Counted from the stretch's first letter, positions 44,358-53,199 are shown. The stretch: 64,000 nt of DNA from JBBQXY01 sp051004815 (GCA_051004815.1 JBPCJY010000185.1:1-64000), one strand, 5' to 3'. Translations and numbers: made by a program. Notes: generated from the letters alone by a model not told the origin.

Positions 44358-45860
44358 ATGGACGAGGACAGCAAACTCGATTCGGCTCAGCAGCCAAACG
44401 CGACGAGCGACATGGACCCACAGGCATTTCGGAAGTATGGACACCAGGTTGTGGACTGGATGGCTGACTATTTAACAGGGGTAGGTGACTATCCCGTACT
44501 GGCGCAAACCGCGCCGGGTGATATTCGTCGTTCTTTACCTGCTCAACCACCACAACAACCGGAAGCGATGGAGGTGATTCTCACCGACTTTGATCAATTA
44601 TTGATGCCCGGCATTACACACTGGAATTCGCCCGGCTTTATGGCCTATTTCGGTATCACCGCTTCTGGCCCCGGCATTCTCGGCGAAATGCTCTCTGGTG
44701 CCTTGAACGTCAATGCCATGCTCTGGCGTACCTCTCCCGCCGCGACAGAATTGGAACAGGTGACGCTGGACTGGCTCCGGCAAATGCTAGGCTTGCCCCA
44801 GCCCCTTTTTGGCGTAATCAACGATACCGCTTCTTCCGGTGTGCTCTATGCCCTGGCAGCAGCTCGCGAAGCCATCCCTGACCTGCATATTCGCCAGGAT
44901 GGTATGTCCGGTCGGGCTGAGGTGCCACGTTTGCGCTACTATGCATCGCAAGAGGCCCATTCCTCAGTCGAGAAGGCTGGCATTGTCTTAGGTGTAGGTC
45001 AGGCAGGATTGCGCAAAATAGGCGTAGATAGCGATTTCCGTATGGATGTAGCGGAACTGGAACGCGCTATTGAGGAAGACCGTGCGAATGGCTGGTTGCC
45101 CTTTGCCGTGGTCGCGACCGTTGGTACTACCTCCACGACGAGCATTGATCCGGTTCCCCAGATTGCCGACATCTGCGAACGTCACGGACTCTGGCTCCAT
45201 GTCGATGGGGCCTATGGTGGTTCGGCAGCCGTTGATCCAACAATGCAATGGGTCTTGGAGGGATGCGAACGAGCCGATTCCTTGATTGTGAACCCACATA
45301 AGTGGCTCTTTACGCCCATTGATTGCAGCGTCTTCTACACACGTAAGCCAGAGCTTGTCAAAGCTGCTTTCAGCCTTGTGCCAGAATACTTGCGTAATAC
45401 CGAAGGCAAGGGCGATGAAGTGCCGAATCTAATGGATTATGGCACATCGCTGGGAAGGCGTTTCCGTTCGCTCAAGCTATGGATGATTATGCGCTACTTT
45501 GGTCATGAAGGATTGGCTGCCCGTATTCACGAGCATAATCGCCTCGGCCAGCTAGTCGCACAGTGGGTGGATACAGCACCCGACTTTGAACGTATGGCTC
45601 CCACTCCATTCGGCACCGTCTGTTTCCGCGCTCATCCGTGGGGCATGGACGACGAAGCACAGTTAGAAGCGTTAAACGAAGGCATTATGAGTGGCATCAA
45701 TGACGCCGGTCACTTCTTCCTCTCGCACACCAAACTGCATGGTAAATTTACCATCCGCATTGCTATCGGTAATCTCCGTACTACAGAAGCGCATGTGAGA
45801 GCCTTATGGGAAGAGATACAGGCGCGAATGGCGGACGAATTAGCCGTCGTGAAAGGATGA
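44358..45860 (+). CDS. Group II PLP-dependent decarboxylase (aromatic-L-amino-acid decarboxylase family)
   Basis: A 500-residue fold-type I PLP enzyme. FRKYGHQVVDWMADYL opens it, HVDGAYGGSAAVDP holds the Asp that binds the PLP ring nitrogen, and VNPHKWLFTPIDCSVFY contains the PLP lysine. It aligns with aromatic-L-amino-acid decarboxylase and related enzymes; some relatives instead act as aldehyde synthases. The substrate is likely Trp, Tyr, Dopa or His-like, not certain. The ATG follows AGGGAGG. It leads a run of collinear genes in which the next start is 8 bases beyond its stop. Confidence 0.87.
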   Translation: MDEDSKLDSAQQPNATSDMDPQAFRKYGHQVVDWMADYLTGVGDYPVLAQTAPGDIRRSLPAQPPQQPEAMEVILTDFDQLLMPGITHWNSPGFMAYFGITASGPGILGEMLSGALNVNAMLWRTSPAATELEQVTLDWLRQMLGLPQPLFGVINDTASSGVLYALAAAREAIPDLHIRQDGMSGRAEVPRLRYYASQEAHSSVEKAGIVLGVGQAGLRKIGVDSDFRMDVAELERAIEEDRANGWLPFAVVATVGTTSTTSIDPVPQIADICERHGLWLHVDGAYGGSAAVDPTMQWVLEGCERADSLIVNPHKWLFTPIDCSVFYTRKPELVKAAFSLVPEYLRNTEGKGDEVPNLMDYGTSLGRRFRSLKLWMIMRYFGHEGLAARIHEHNRLGQLVAQWVDTAPDFERMAPTPFGTVCFRAHPWGMDDEAQLEALNEGIMSGINDAGHFFLSHTKLHGKFTIRIAIGNLRTTEAHVRALWEEIQARMADELAVVKG

Positions 45861-45868
45861 TGTATTTT

Positions 45869-47041
45869 ATGAGCACACAGCATCCTGGCCTGCGCAATGG
45901 CCCTATCTATCTCGACTACAATGCGACTACTCCGGTCGATCCGGCGGTAGTTGAGGCGATGTTGCCCTATCTCGCATTGCACTTTGGCAATCCATCGAGC
46001 ACCCATCGTTATGGACATGAGACACGGCAAGCTGTGACTACTACTCGCACACACGTCGCACAATTGTTAGGCTGTGCGCCCTCCACGATTGTCTTTACCG
46101 GAGGCGGTTCTGAAAGCGATAACCTGGCTATTCGTGGTGTAGCTTTGGCTAAGCGGAACCAGGGCAATCATATTATTACGCAGGTAACGGAACATCCCGC
46201 CGTCCTCAATATTTGCCATGCCCTTGAACGCCATCACGGGTTTCGCATCACCTATCTCCCCGTCGATGCCTATGGGCGCGTGAACCCCGCCGACGTTGCT
46301 GAGGCGATCAATGAACAGACCGTACTGATTACTATCATGCACGCCAATAACGAGACTGGAACGCTACAACCTATCGCTGAGATCGCTGAGATTGCCCACC
46401 GCCATGGTGTCTTGCTACATAGCGATGCCGCGCAGTCAGTTGGCAAAATACCGACCCGTGTCGATGAACTCGGTGTTGATTTACTGACCATCGCCGGACA
46501 TAAGTTGTATGCACCCAAAGGTATTGGTGCGTTATATGTACACGAGGGCATTGAGCTTGAGCCGATAATCTATGGTGGGGGTCAGGAAGGTGGGCGTCGT
46601 GCTGGAACGGAGAACATCGCGCATATGGTGGCTCTGGGAACGGCCTGTGTGCTGGCACAAGAGCAACTCGCCGAGAGTCGCCCCCGTATACAAAGACTAC
46701 GGGACCAGTTGCACAAGCTACTCGAAGAGCGATTTCCTGCTATGACCCATCTCAATGGGCATCCAACCGAACGTTTGCCGAATACCCTCAACATCAGTGT
46801 AGAGCGTGTGATCGGTGAAGAGGTGTTGGCTGCTACGCCAGGCATCGCTAGCTCGACCGGTTCAGCCTGTCACGAGGGAAGCACAGAACCGTCGGCTGTG
46901 CTGATGTCCATGGGCTTATCCCGCGACCGTGCGCTCGGCGCGTTGCGTCTGACCCTGGGACGCTGGTCTACTGGAGCAGAAGTGGAGCGTGCGGCAATAT
47001 TGCTAGCTAAGACTATAGATTCTCAACACGCCAGGCAGTAA
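45869..47041 (+). CDS. Cysteine desulfurase (NifS/IscS type)
   Basis: A 390-residue fold-type I PLP enzyme. IYLDYNATTPVDPAVVEAML opens it, HSDAAQSVGKIP follows, the PLP lysine lies in IAGHKLYAPKGIGALY, and the persulfide-forming Cys is in SSTGSACHEGSTEPS. It converts cysteine to alanine, giving sulfur for Fe-S clusters, thiolated tRNA or cofactors. The start at 45869 sits 8 bases after the decarboxylase stop; Met codons at 45857 and 45860 are alternatives, as an AAAGG lies just before them. No IscU or IscR gene is adjacent, so its sulfur acceptor is not known. Confidence 0.88.
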   Translation: MSTQHPGLRNGPIYLDYNATTPVDPAVVEAMLPYLALHFGNPSSTHRYGHETRQAVTTTRTHVAQLLGCAPSTIVFTGGGSESDNLAIRGVALAKRNQGNHIITQVTEHPAVLNICHALERHHGFRITYLPVDAYGRVNPADVAEAINEQTVLITIMHANNETGTLQPIAEIAEIAHRHGVLLHSDAAQSVGKIPTRVDELGVDLLTIAGHKLYAPKGIGALYVHEGIELEPIIYGGGQEGGRRAGTENIAHMVALGTACVLAQEQLAESRPRIQRLRDQLHKLLEERFPAMTHLNGHPTERLPNTLNISVERVIGEEVLAATPGIASSTGSACHEGSTEPSAVLMSMGLSRDRALGALRLTLGRWSTGAEVERAAILLAKTIDSQHARQ

Positions 47042-47136
47042 AATAAAGAGTATAATGTCGGAAGTCGGTTATCACTGTGACGAGCAAGCAAATAGGCAAA
47101 GGACCGAACAAGCTACTTTATAAGGAGCATTATGCT

Positions 47137-48333
47137 ATGGCAATGAGTGAGTCCCGGATGCAATATCCAGCTCCAGCGGCTGTCGAACATCCAGAGCTGC
47201 TGAAATATCGGGAAGAGTTTCCGATACTACAGCGTAAAACGTACATGAATAGCTGCTCACTGGGCGCACTTTCACAGCGTTCTATGCAAGGTTTGGCAAC
47301 GTTCCAGGAGATGTGGAACGAGTGGGGCGCACATGCATGGTACGAAATCTGGTTGGGAGAGATTGCCAAAGCACGCCAAAAGTTCGCTCGTATTATTGGC
47401 GCACAACTGCATGAAGTGGCCATTGCTCCCAGCGTTTCCGCCGCCCTCAGTTCAATCGCTACTGCCTTAGACTACAGCGAACGCAACAAGGTTGTGATGG
47501 CTGATATGGATTTCCCCACGCTTGCCTATCAGTGGTTGGTCAAACAGCGGCTGGGCATTGAAAGCCAATTCGTGCAAAGTCCCGACCGTATCTATACGCC
47601 CCCCGAATTGTTTGAAAGCGTCGTCGATAACAAAACCGCCCTTGTAGCTACCTCGCGTGTATTTTATACCAGTGGCTATATCCAGGATGTGCGGGCAGTT
47701 GCTGATATAGCGCACAAAAATGGAGCATTGGTGCTCATTGACGACTATCAAGGCACTGGACAAATCCCGCTTAACGTCAACGCGATGGATATTGATTTTC
47801 TGGTCACAGGCACACTCAAATGGCTTATGGGTGGCCCTGGTTTAGCGTTCGTCTATATACGTGAGGGGCTACTCTCCACGTTAGAACCGACTGTCAGTGG
47901 GTGGTTTGGGCATCGCGAGCAGTTCCAATTCAAGACGCAAGAGTTTGCATTTCGCACAGAGGCGACCCGAATTGAAATGGGTACTCCCTCAATACCCACG
48001 ATTTATACCGCCAATGGTGGCCTCGATATTGTCTTGGAGATCAGTGTTGAGTCAATTTGTGAACGTACCCGCTATTTGACCAATGACCTGGTAGCGCGTG
48101 CGCGTGAGCATGGCTGGAATGTGCGTGCGCCCCAGGAGCCAGAACGCCGTAGTGCCATTGTGATGTTGGAATTGGAGCGTCCCGACGAGATTGTTAACGC
48201 GTTGATCGAGCGCAATATCATTGTTGACCATCGTCCCGGTCTGGTGCGCGTCTCCCCCTACTTCTACAATACCATCGAAGAAAACGCCATCGTCATTGAT
48301 GCAATCGCCAATATTCTGGAGAACAGAACGTAG
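47137..48333 (+). CDS. Class V PLP aminotransferase-fold enzyme
   Basis: A 398-residue fold-type I PLP enzyme. FPILQRKTYMNSCSLGALS at the N-terminus, LVLIDDYQGTGQIPLNV, and VTGTLKWLMGGPGLAFVYI with the PLP lysine are in the pattern of the class V group (kynureninase, isopenicillin N epimerase, selenocysteine lyase). No desulfurase cysteine loop is seen, so it is not a second NifS. The reaction is unknown. The ATG at 47137 follows AGGAG; the GTG at 47077 lacks support. It is separated from the cysteine desulfurase by 95 bases. Confidence 0.82.
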   Translation: MAMSESRMQYPAPAAVEHPELLKYREEFPILQRKTYMNSCSLGALSQRSMQGLATFQEMWNEWGAHAWYEIWLGEIAKARQKFARIIGAQLHEVAIAPSVSAALSSIATALDYSERNKVVMADMDFPTLAYQWLVKQRLGIESQFVQSPDRIYTPPELFESVVDNKTALVATSRVFYTSGYIQDVRAVADIAHKNGALVLIDDYQGTGQIPLNVNAMDIDFLVTGTLKWLMGGPGLAFVYIREGLLSTLEPTVSGWFGHREQFQFKTQEFAFRTEATRIEMGTPSIPTIYTANGGLDIVLEISVESICERTRYLTNDLVARAREHGWNVRAPQEPERRSAIVMLELERPDEIVNALIERNIIVDHRPGLVRVSPYFYNTIEENAIVIDAIANILENRT

Positions 48334-48401
48334 CCAGGGAAATGTGGCTGAGTCGTTGTATAATGTACAGGGAAAACTTTTTTTCATGGAGGAACAATCA
48401 A

Positions 48402-48785
48402 ATGCTATGCCCTAATTGTCATACGCGGAGCGCGGAGGACAACCAGTATTGCCGCCAATGTGGAGCAGACTTAACAATACCTTCAACCAGCCTGGTATTG
48501 ACCACACAGAATCGTCTTCCGGCAGTCATGAGTAACCCACAGATACCGCGCTTAGCCGCCAGCGTCGGTGCTGTAGCAGTAGGCGTTGGCATTGAACTGC
48601 TGCGCCGTAGCCTCATCGCACGCGTCACACCGCCCCCTAAGACTGTTAGCAACACATTGCCAATAGTGAATCGTCTCAAAGACGTGCTCTTTCCACAAAA
48701 CGAGAAAAAATACAAATTACCAAAGAACTACGAGATCGAAGAAACCGTTGTGTATATGCGGCGGATCATACGTCGAAAAAATTAG
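48402..48785 (+). CDS. Small zinc-ribbon protein with a membrane-like segment
   Basis: A 127-residue protein. The N-terminus is a zinc ribbon with two Cys-X2-Cys pairs (LCPNCHTRSAEDNQYCRQCG). A hydrophobic stretch (about 46-64, LAASVGAVAVGVGIELLRR) follows and the C-terminus is basic (YMRRIIRRKN). The chosen ATG at 48402 follows GGAGG; the extra 20 codons upstream in the longer reading are not supported. No function can be assigned. It is the third protein in this window with such a ribbon. Confidence 0.7.
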   Translation: MLCPNCHTRSAEDNQYCRQCGADLTIPSTSLVLTTQNRLPAVMSNPQIPRLAASVGAVAVGVGIELLRRSLIARVTPPPKTVSNTLPIVNRLKDVLFPQNEKKYKLPKNYEIEETVVYMRRIIRRKN

Positions 48786-48806
48786 TGGCTGCTTGAGATT
48801 GCTTCG

Positions 48807-49763
48807 ATGGTATTAGTATTGCGTGAGGAAGATGTACGAAGCCTTTTAACGATGCCTGATACAATAGCGGTGTTGAATCAGGCTTTTGGGGCATTGGCAG
48901 ATGGACGCGTGGTCAATCCACCACGCAGTCGTGTCAAGCTGGCAAACGGCGTACTAAACATACTCGTCGCTGCCGCGCCTACGCTGGGAGTATTGGGCTT
49001 CAAAACATACACAGCATTCCGCGAAGGTGTGCGTTTCGTCGTCATGCTCTATAGTTCGCAAGATGGTCAACTATTGGCTATTATCGAAGCTGACTGGTTG
49101 GGAAGAATGCGCACAGGCGCGATGAGTGGACTGGCTACGACGTATCTCGCACGGGAGGACGCTACCACCATAGGCCTCATCGGTGCTGGTCAGCAAGCTG
49201 TAACACAATTGATAGGTGTCTGTACTGTTCGCCCAATAACTGCTGTCTATGTCTACAGCCGTACCCCTCAGTCCTGTAAGCTCTTTTGCGACGAGATGTC
49301 ACGCGTGCTCCATATCGAAGTGAGACCGGTCGTTCATCCTCGACAAGCGGTTGAAATGGCCGACATTTTAATTACGTCCACTTCCTCCACGGAACCAGTC
49401 TTATACGGCGAATGGGTGCAGCCAGGGTGCCATATCAATGCCATTGGCTCGAATTGGGCTACGAAACGCGAAATTGATCTATCTACGCTACAGAAGAGCT
49501 ATCTCATTGTTACCGATTCAAAAGAACAGGCTCGCGCCGAGGCAGGTGATTTTATTATCCCTGTTAACGAGGGGCTGTTCGACTGGGATAGAGTGTTTGA
49601 ACTTTCCGAGGTTGTTGGTGGCCAGGGACCGCAACGAGATGCGCTAGAAAATATTACGCTGTATAAAGGCTTAGGCATTGCCCTCGAAGATCTCGCTGCG
49701 GCGGCTCATGTCTATACCATGGCGCGTGAGCGGGGGCTGGGCGAAGAACTTCCCTTGCTGTAA
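48807..49763 (+). CDS. Ornithine cyclodeaminase/mu-crystallin family protein
   Basis: A 318-residue protein. The NAD-binding motif TIGLIGAGQQAVTQLIGV and the N-terminal region with RSRVKLANGVLNILVA and KTYTAFREG match the OCD/Mu-crystallin fold. Members are ornithine cyclodeaminase, L-alanine dehydrogenase, L-arginine or ketimine reductases; the catalytic Asp lies in the later ITSTSSTEPVLYGEW region as in the family. The substrate cannot be settled. It lies 21 bases after the zinc-ribbon gene and 12 before the propeller lipoprotein, so all are probably one transcript. Confidence 0.85.
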   Translation: MVLVLREEDVRSLLTMPDTIAVLNQAFGALADGRVVNPPRSRVKLANGVLNILVAAAPTLGVLGFKTYTAFREGVRFVVMLYSSQDGQLLAIIEADWLGRMRTGAMSGLATTYLAREDATTIGLIGAGQQAVTQLIGVCTVRPITAVYVYSRTPQSCKLFCDEMSRVLHIEVRPVVHPRQAVEMADILITSTSSTEPVLYGEWVQPGCHINAIGSNWATKREIDLSTLQKSYLIVTDSKEQARAEAGDFIIPVNEGLFDWDRVFELSEVVGGQGPQRDALENITLYKGLGIALEDLAAAAHVYTMARERGLGEELPLL

Positions 49764-49775
49764 TAAGAGGCTTGT

Positions 49776-50945
49776 ATGTTTACAATTGCACATAAAGACG
49801 GTTCATCTATAGCACCTCTGCTTTTGCAGAGTGTTATTCTATCGCTGCTTTGCATACTAGCTCTGTCCGCCTGTGCAACCAACGCGGGTATTTTTGCCGG
49901 TGGCATGTGGCAAGCGAGTGGGCTGCCGCATGCACAGATCCGTGTGCTTACCATAGATACCAATAATCCCCAGTCCCTCTATGCCGGTGATGAACAAGGC
50001 CGTGTTTTAGCCAGTACCGATGGTGGCCTACACTGGTCGGATCACAGTACAGGACTTTCTCTACCCAATGCTGTTTATGAGCTATCCTTCGATGCAACGG
50101 GCAAAAAACTTTTTGCCGCCACCGCTAATGGGTTATTCGTCAGTATAGATGCCGCCCAACATTGGAGTGCTGTTGGGGAAAAGGCCAAAGGTCTTACGTC
50201 TCACATGTTTACCGCGCTTGCTTTTGATCTCAATGCTCCGCACACGATATATGTTGCCGCCCAACATGGCGTATTTATGAGCACGGACGATGGCACGACC
50301 TGGTCATCAATCTCCACTGGTATTGCCACGAATGCCACTATTAACAGCCTGACCTTTGATACGGATCATCATCGCCTCTGGGCCGCGACCTCGCTAGGTG
50401 TGTATCGCTCTGATAATCGGGGGGCAAGCTGGCAGGCCCTCAACGATGGCATACCCGCGAATATCGATATTTACACCATTCAGCCTGCATCAATCAGTGG
50501 AGGTACACCTGGTCTGATCTTTGCTGGCACGAGCCAGGGCTTTTTGCGTTCAACCGATACTGGGGCGCACTGGGCCGAGAGTTTGCAATCCCTGGCGAAA
50601 ACTCAGGTGCATGCTGTGTTTGTGGATTTTCGCGCACCAACTACTGTCTATGTAGGTACCGCTGTGGGAGTGCTGCGCAGCAATGATAGTGGACAAAATT
50701 GGAGTGGTATCGCTTCAGGCTTGCCCAGAGATCATCCCATTTACGCGATTGAATTAGGTGGAACCGATTACACGCAACTGCTCGCTGCCGCTGATGATAT
50801 CTACCTTTTCCCTGGTACGAGTGGTGGATTCAGCTTTACTCGCTTCCTCCCGATAGTTCTTATCGTGTTGCTCTTCCTTGTGTTCTATCGCTTCACACGC
50901 CGCAATCGCCGCAGTAAATCTGCTATGCTCAGTCGTACCACCTGA
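49776..50945 (+). CDS. Beta-propeller (sialidase-/BNR-like) lipoprotein with C-terminal membrane helix
   Basis: A 389-residue exported protein. Residues about 15-32 form a signal sequence ending in the lipobox LALSAC (Cys33). The body has repeats of the VYVGTxxGVLRSxDxGxxW type (Asp-box or BNR blades; at least six), as in WD40-unlike propellers of photosystem assembly factor YCF48 and sialidases. An extra hydrophobic helix (FLPIVLIVLLFLVFYRF) with a basic tail ends it. If both anchors are real, the propeller lies outside with its C-terminus in the cytosol. The function is unknown. It ends 31 bases from the converging Nudix gene. Confidence 0.75.
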   Translation: MFTIAHKDGSSIAPLLLQSVILSLLCILALSACATNAGIFAGGMWQASGLPHAQIRVLTIDTNNPQSLYAGDEQGRVLASTDGGLHWSDHSTGLSLPNAVYELSFDATGKKLFAATANGLFVSIDAAQHWSAVGEKAKGLTSHMFTALAFDLNAPHTIYVAAQHGVFMSTDDGTTWSSISTGIATNATINSLTFDTDHHRLWAATSLGVYRSDNRGASWQALNDGIPANIDIYTIQPASISGGTPGLIFAGTSQGFLRSTDTGAHWAESLQSLAKTQVHAVFVDFRAPTTVYVGTAVGVLRSNDSGQNWSGIASGLPRDHPIYAIELGGTDYTQLLAAADDIYLFPGTSGGFSFTRFLPIVLIVLLFLVFYRFTRRNRRSKSAMLSRTT

Positions 50946-50975
50946 ACAGAAAGCAGCTGACGAACCAAAATCAAA

Positions 50976-51500
50976 TCATTTGACATAAGATTGTGGCGGT
51001 TGGAGTTGGTGCAAGTCGTGTAATATCTGCTGGTCAGTGGGGAAAGCCAGCGTTGGTATCTTTTCCAGTGCAAAGAAGGCCAACTCACTCACTTCGTCGA
51101 GTTGGGCCGTCAATGCACCGATGTCGTTGTTGTGTACACTGGCGCGATAGGCTATTACGACATGTGGATTGCCACGCTCACTATAGATGCCAATCAGTTG
51201 TTCCAGTTGAACATCGAGGTTGGTTTCTTCTTTCACTTCGCGAATAGCAGCCTCTTCGACCTTTTCCCCACGCTCCATATAGCCACTAAAGAAGCTCCAC
51301 ATTCCCTTTGCGGGATCAATATTGCGTCGGCCAAGCAAAAACTTCCCCTCGTATTGCAAGACGACCACTGTCACCACTTTAGGTTCAAGGAAATGAATAT
51401 AGTTACAGGCAGGGCAGACCAGGCGATGCGCGGAATAGATGTGCTTTTCCGCTAAAGGCGTGGCGCAGATGGGACAATAGATGAAATGTATAGCAGCCAA
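50976..51500 (-). CDS. Nudix hydrolase with N-terminal zinc ribbon
   Basis: A 174-residue protein. An N-terminal zinc ribbon (CPICATPL, then CPACNYIHF) is joined to a Nudix domain whose box is complete (GYMERGEKVEEAAIREVKEET: Gly-X5-Glu-X7-Arg-Glu-Val-X-Glu-Glu). This layout matches NudC-type NAD pyrophosphatases or shorter relatives, which cleave nucleoside diphosphate links using Mg2+. No ATG fits this frame; a TTG at 51500 lies 11 bases beyond AAAGGAG, while an out-of-frame ATG is nearer. The start is therefore unusual. Confidence 0.85.
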   Translation of the reverse strand: MAAIHFIYCPICATPLAEKHIYSAHRLVCPACNYIHFLEPKVVTVVVLQYEGKFLLGRRNIDPAKGMWSFFSGYMERGEKVEEAAIREVKEETNLDVQLEQLIGIYSERGNPHVVIAYRASVHNNDIGALTAQLDEVSELAFFALEKIPTLAFPTDQQILHDLHQLQPPQSYVK

Positions 51501-51516
51501 AATGTTTTCATCTCCT

Positions 51517-52446
51517 TTAATGGGCAGCCTCTTTCATCAACCACTGTAGCATATAACGGGCATTGGCATCGTGCGCCCAACTATAAAATGTGCGATCAAC
51601 AGGTTCATCTAGTCCCGCGACCACCTCGTCAAAGGGATAATGAATCGCTGCTGCCGCGTGTTCTAGTTCAGCGTCGGATGGTTGATGTTCGCGTAATAAG
51701 GCCTGGCTGCGACGTTCAATTTCACGGAGATAGGTCAGGTTCTCTTTCACCAGTTGTGGACTGGTCGTTTTGCCATGCGAACACAATACTCGCTCAGGCT
51801 CCATGGCAAGAAAATGTTCCAGGGTACGCAACATGGAGGGTACAGCCTCAGCATTTTCCAGGCAGGGCAGTGGTTTCTCTACCGCGTCAAACGCCAGCAG
51901 TAAGCGCAATTCCGGTATCCAGGCCGCGATATGGTCGCGATGATGACCAGGAGCGGGGATAAGTTCAATAGTCAAATCGCCACCATGAATGGTGAGACCT
52001 ATGTTGAACGTCAGCGTTGGTGGTAGCAAGGTGACGTTCTGGAAGATGGGATAGTGCTGTTGGAAGTCAGCAAGCTCTACCCGCGCCTCTTCCGCTGCCA
52101 TGCGCACTATGCCATGCTCATGAGCAATGATAGGTGCGGAGTGACTACCGGTGAAATAAGCGTTGCCCCAGGCGTGATCCCAATCAGCATGGCTATTCAC
52201 GACCAATATCTGCCGTCCGGCACTATCGCTTTGCACCATCTCCATCATGCTCTCGACATCTTCGGGGCAGAGGAGCGTATCAAGCACAACAACGGTGGTC
52301 GTGGTAATGACGATGTACGCGTCAACTTCCATCCCTTCAAATTCACCGATCGCATCAAATGCGCGTCGGAAGACGCGGATACGCGGATCGTTACTCATTT
52401 CAGGCACAAAAAGAACGCTCTGGGTAGACGGCATACGGAGTCTCAC
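51517..52446 (-). CDS. Metallo-beta-lactamase-fold hydrolase
   Basis: A 309-residue MBL-fold protein. The metal motif is H-x-D-x-D-H in VNSHADWDHAWGN; APGHHRDH holds the next His ligand, and FDAVEKPL and LCSHGKTT give the later Asp and His. A two-metal hydrolase acting on an ester or amide bond. The substrate is not evident; relatives include lactonases and quinoprotein relay proteins. GTG at 52446 opens the longest frame and an ATG lies 4 codons on (52434); neither has a strong ribosome site. It is directly followed by the Nudix gene, 16 bases on, so they may be co-transcribed. Confidence 0.85.
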   Translation of the reverse strand: MRLRMPSTQSVLFVPEMSNDPRIRVFRRAFDAIGEFEGMEVDAYIVITTTTVVVLDTLLCPEDVESMMEMVQSDSAGRQILVVNSHADWDHAWGNAYFTGSHSAPIIAHEHGIVRMAAEEARVELADFQQHYPIFQNVTLLPPTLTFNIGLTIHGGDLTIELIPAPGHHRDHIAAWIPELRLLLAFDAVEKPLPCLENAEAVPSMLRTLEHFLAMEPERVLCSHGKTTSPQLVKENLTYLREIERRSQALLREHQPSDAELEHAAAAIHYPFDEVVAGLDEPVDRTFYSWAHDANARYMLQWLMKEAAH

Positions 52447-52464
52447 TTTCTCTGCAATAAAACC

Positions 52465-52920
52465 TTAGTGGTGCGCTCCAATAAATACCACCACCAGATA
52501 GAGCACGTACAGAAAGATGAGCAGCAACAGGATGGTGCCATAGCAGGTCAGTGAATATGCTCTCTTGTTGTTTAAAGCTTGTCGCAATTGCTCCGCCATA
52601 TCAGGTGGGTCTAATTGTAAATCTGGACAAAGCTCAATCAGGTGTGGCAGCATAGCTCGAAAATCGCGTGCATTGGTCATACCTTCGGCAAGGATAACAT
52701 CGGTCTCATCGTTCAGGTCAGCCATCAATATCAGCTTGGCTGGATTTGGTTCACCAGGTATTAATGTCAAACGTTGCATTGCCACCAGGTCGATATGGAG
52801 TTCTCGCTCTTCTTCCTGACCGGTGATGACCAGTTCATCAGTGTAGAGCTGTATTTCTTTTCCCATCCCGAAGCGTACCGTGCTGATGGGGTATTTCTTT
52901 ATAATGTTGTTATCACTCAT
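52465..52920 (-). CDS. Hypothetical protein with C-terminal membrane anchor
   Basis: A 151-residue protein. The first 115 residues are soluble with a beta-rich start (PISTVRFGMGKEIQLYTDEL) and an acidic centre; the C-terminal segment (about 125-148, YGTILLLLIFLYVLYLVVVFIG) is a membrane helix. I cannot name a family; the PH-like strand pattern is a guess. The chosen ATG at 52920 removes 19 non-conserved residues but has only a weak GAG upstream. It ends 18 bases before the metallo-beta-lactamase-fold gene on the same strand. Confidence 0.6.
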   Translation of the reverse strand: MSDNNIIKKYPISTVRFGMGKEIQLYTDELVITGQEEERELHIDLVAMQRLTLIPGEPNPAKLILMADLNDETDVILAEGMTNARDFRAMLPHLIELCPDLQLDPPDMAEQLRQALNNKRAYSLTCYGTILLLLIFLYVLYLVVVFIGAHH

Positions 52921-53023
52921 TGCAATCTCAATAATCCTATAGAACAGTTTCTTTGACTGCTTAAGATTGTACAGCATTCAGAGACTCGCGTCGAGAGACC
53001 CTTGTTAGCTCATAGACAATACA

Positions 53024-53068
53024 AGAACAGGGGCTATGAGAAAATGTATTCCTCATAGCCCCTGTTCT
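53024..53068. terminator. 17-bp perfect palindrome
   Basis: Arms 53024-53040 and 53052-53068 are exactly complementary around an 11-base loop. It follows the small-peptide gene (stop at 53086) on the minus strand by 17 bases. Confidence 0.75.
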
Positions 53069-53085
53069 ATTCCGATGAGAGCAAC

Positions 53086-53199
53086 TTAGTTGTTGCCTTC
53101 AAAGTTGCCATCTTGCTGAGTATTTGGCCCACCTGGTCCATCAGTCTCAGTACCTGTTGCCTCAACGCTTTCGCTTTCGAGACCTACTGCTTCTGCCAT
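53086..53199 (-). CDS. 37-residue acidic peptide, unknown; possible secreted or RiPP-like peptide
   Basis: The ORF encodes MAEAVGLESESVEATGTETD followed by GPGGPNTQQDGNFEGNN. It has a textbook AAAGGAGG ribosome site 9 bases upstream, a -10-like TATACT on the same strand about 70 bases upstream (53272-53267), and a strong palindromic terminator right after it. It has no Cys, no Lys or Arg at all, and an N-terminal Glu-rich half joined to a Gly/Asn/Pro-rich end. It lies 120 bases downstream of an ABC exporter gene on the same strand. No modifying enzyme is seen nearby. Whether it is processed or exported is inference. Confidence 0.6.
   Translation of the reverse strand: MAEAVGLESESVEATGTETDGPGGPNTQQDGNFEGNN

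Noticed and set aside
45806..45868. Longer N-terminus for the cysteine desulfurase
   Set aside because: It would lie within the end of the decarboxylase gene and has no family similarity.
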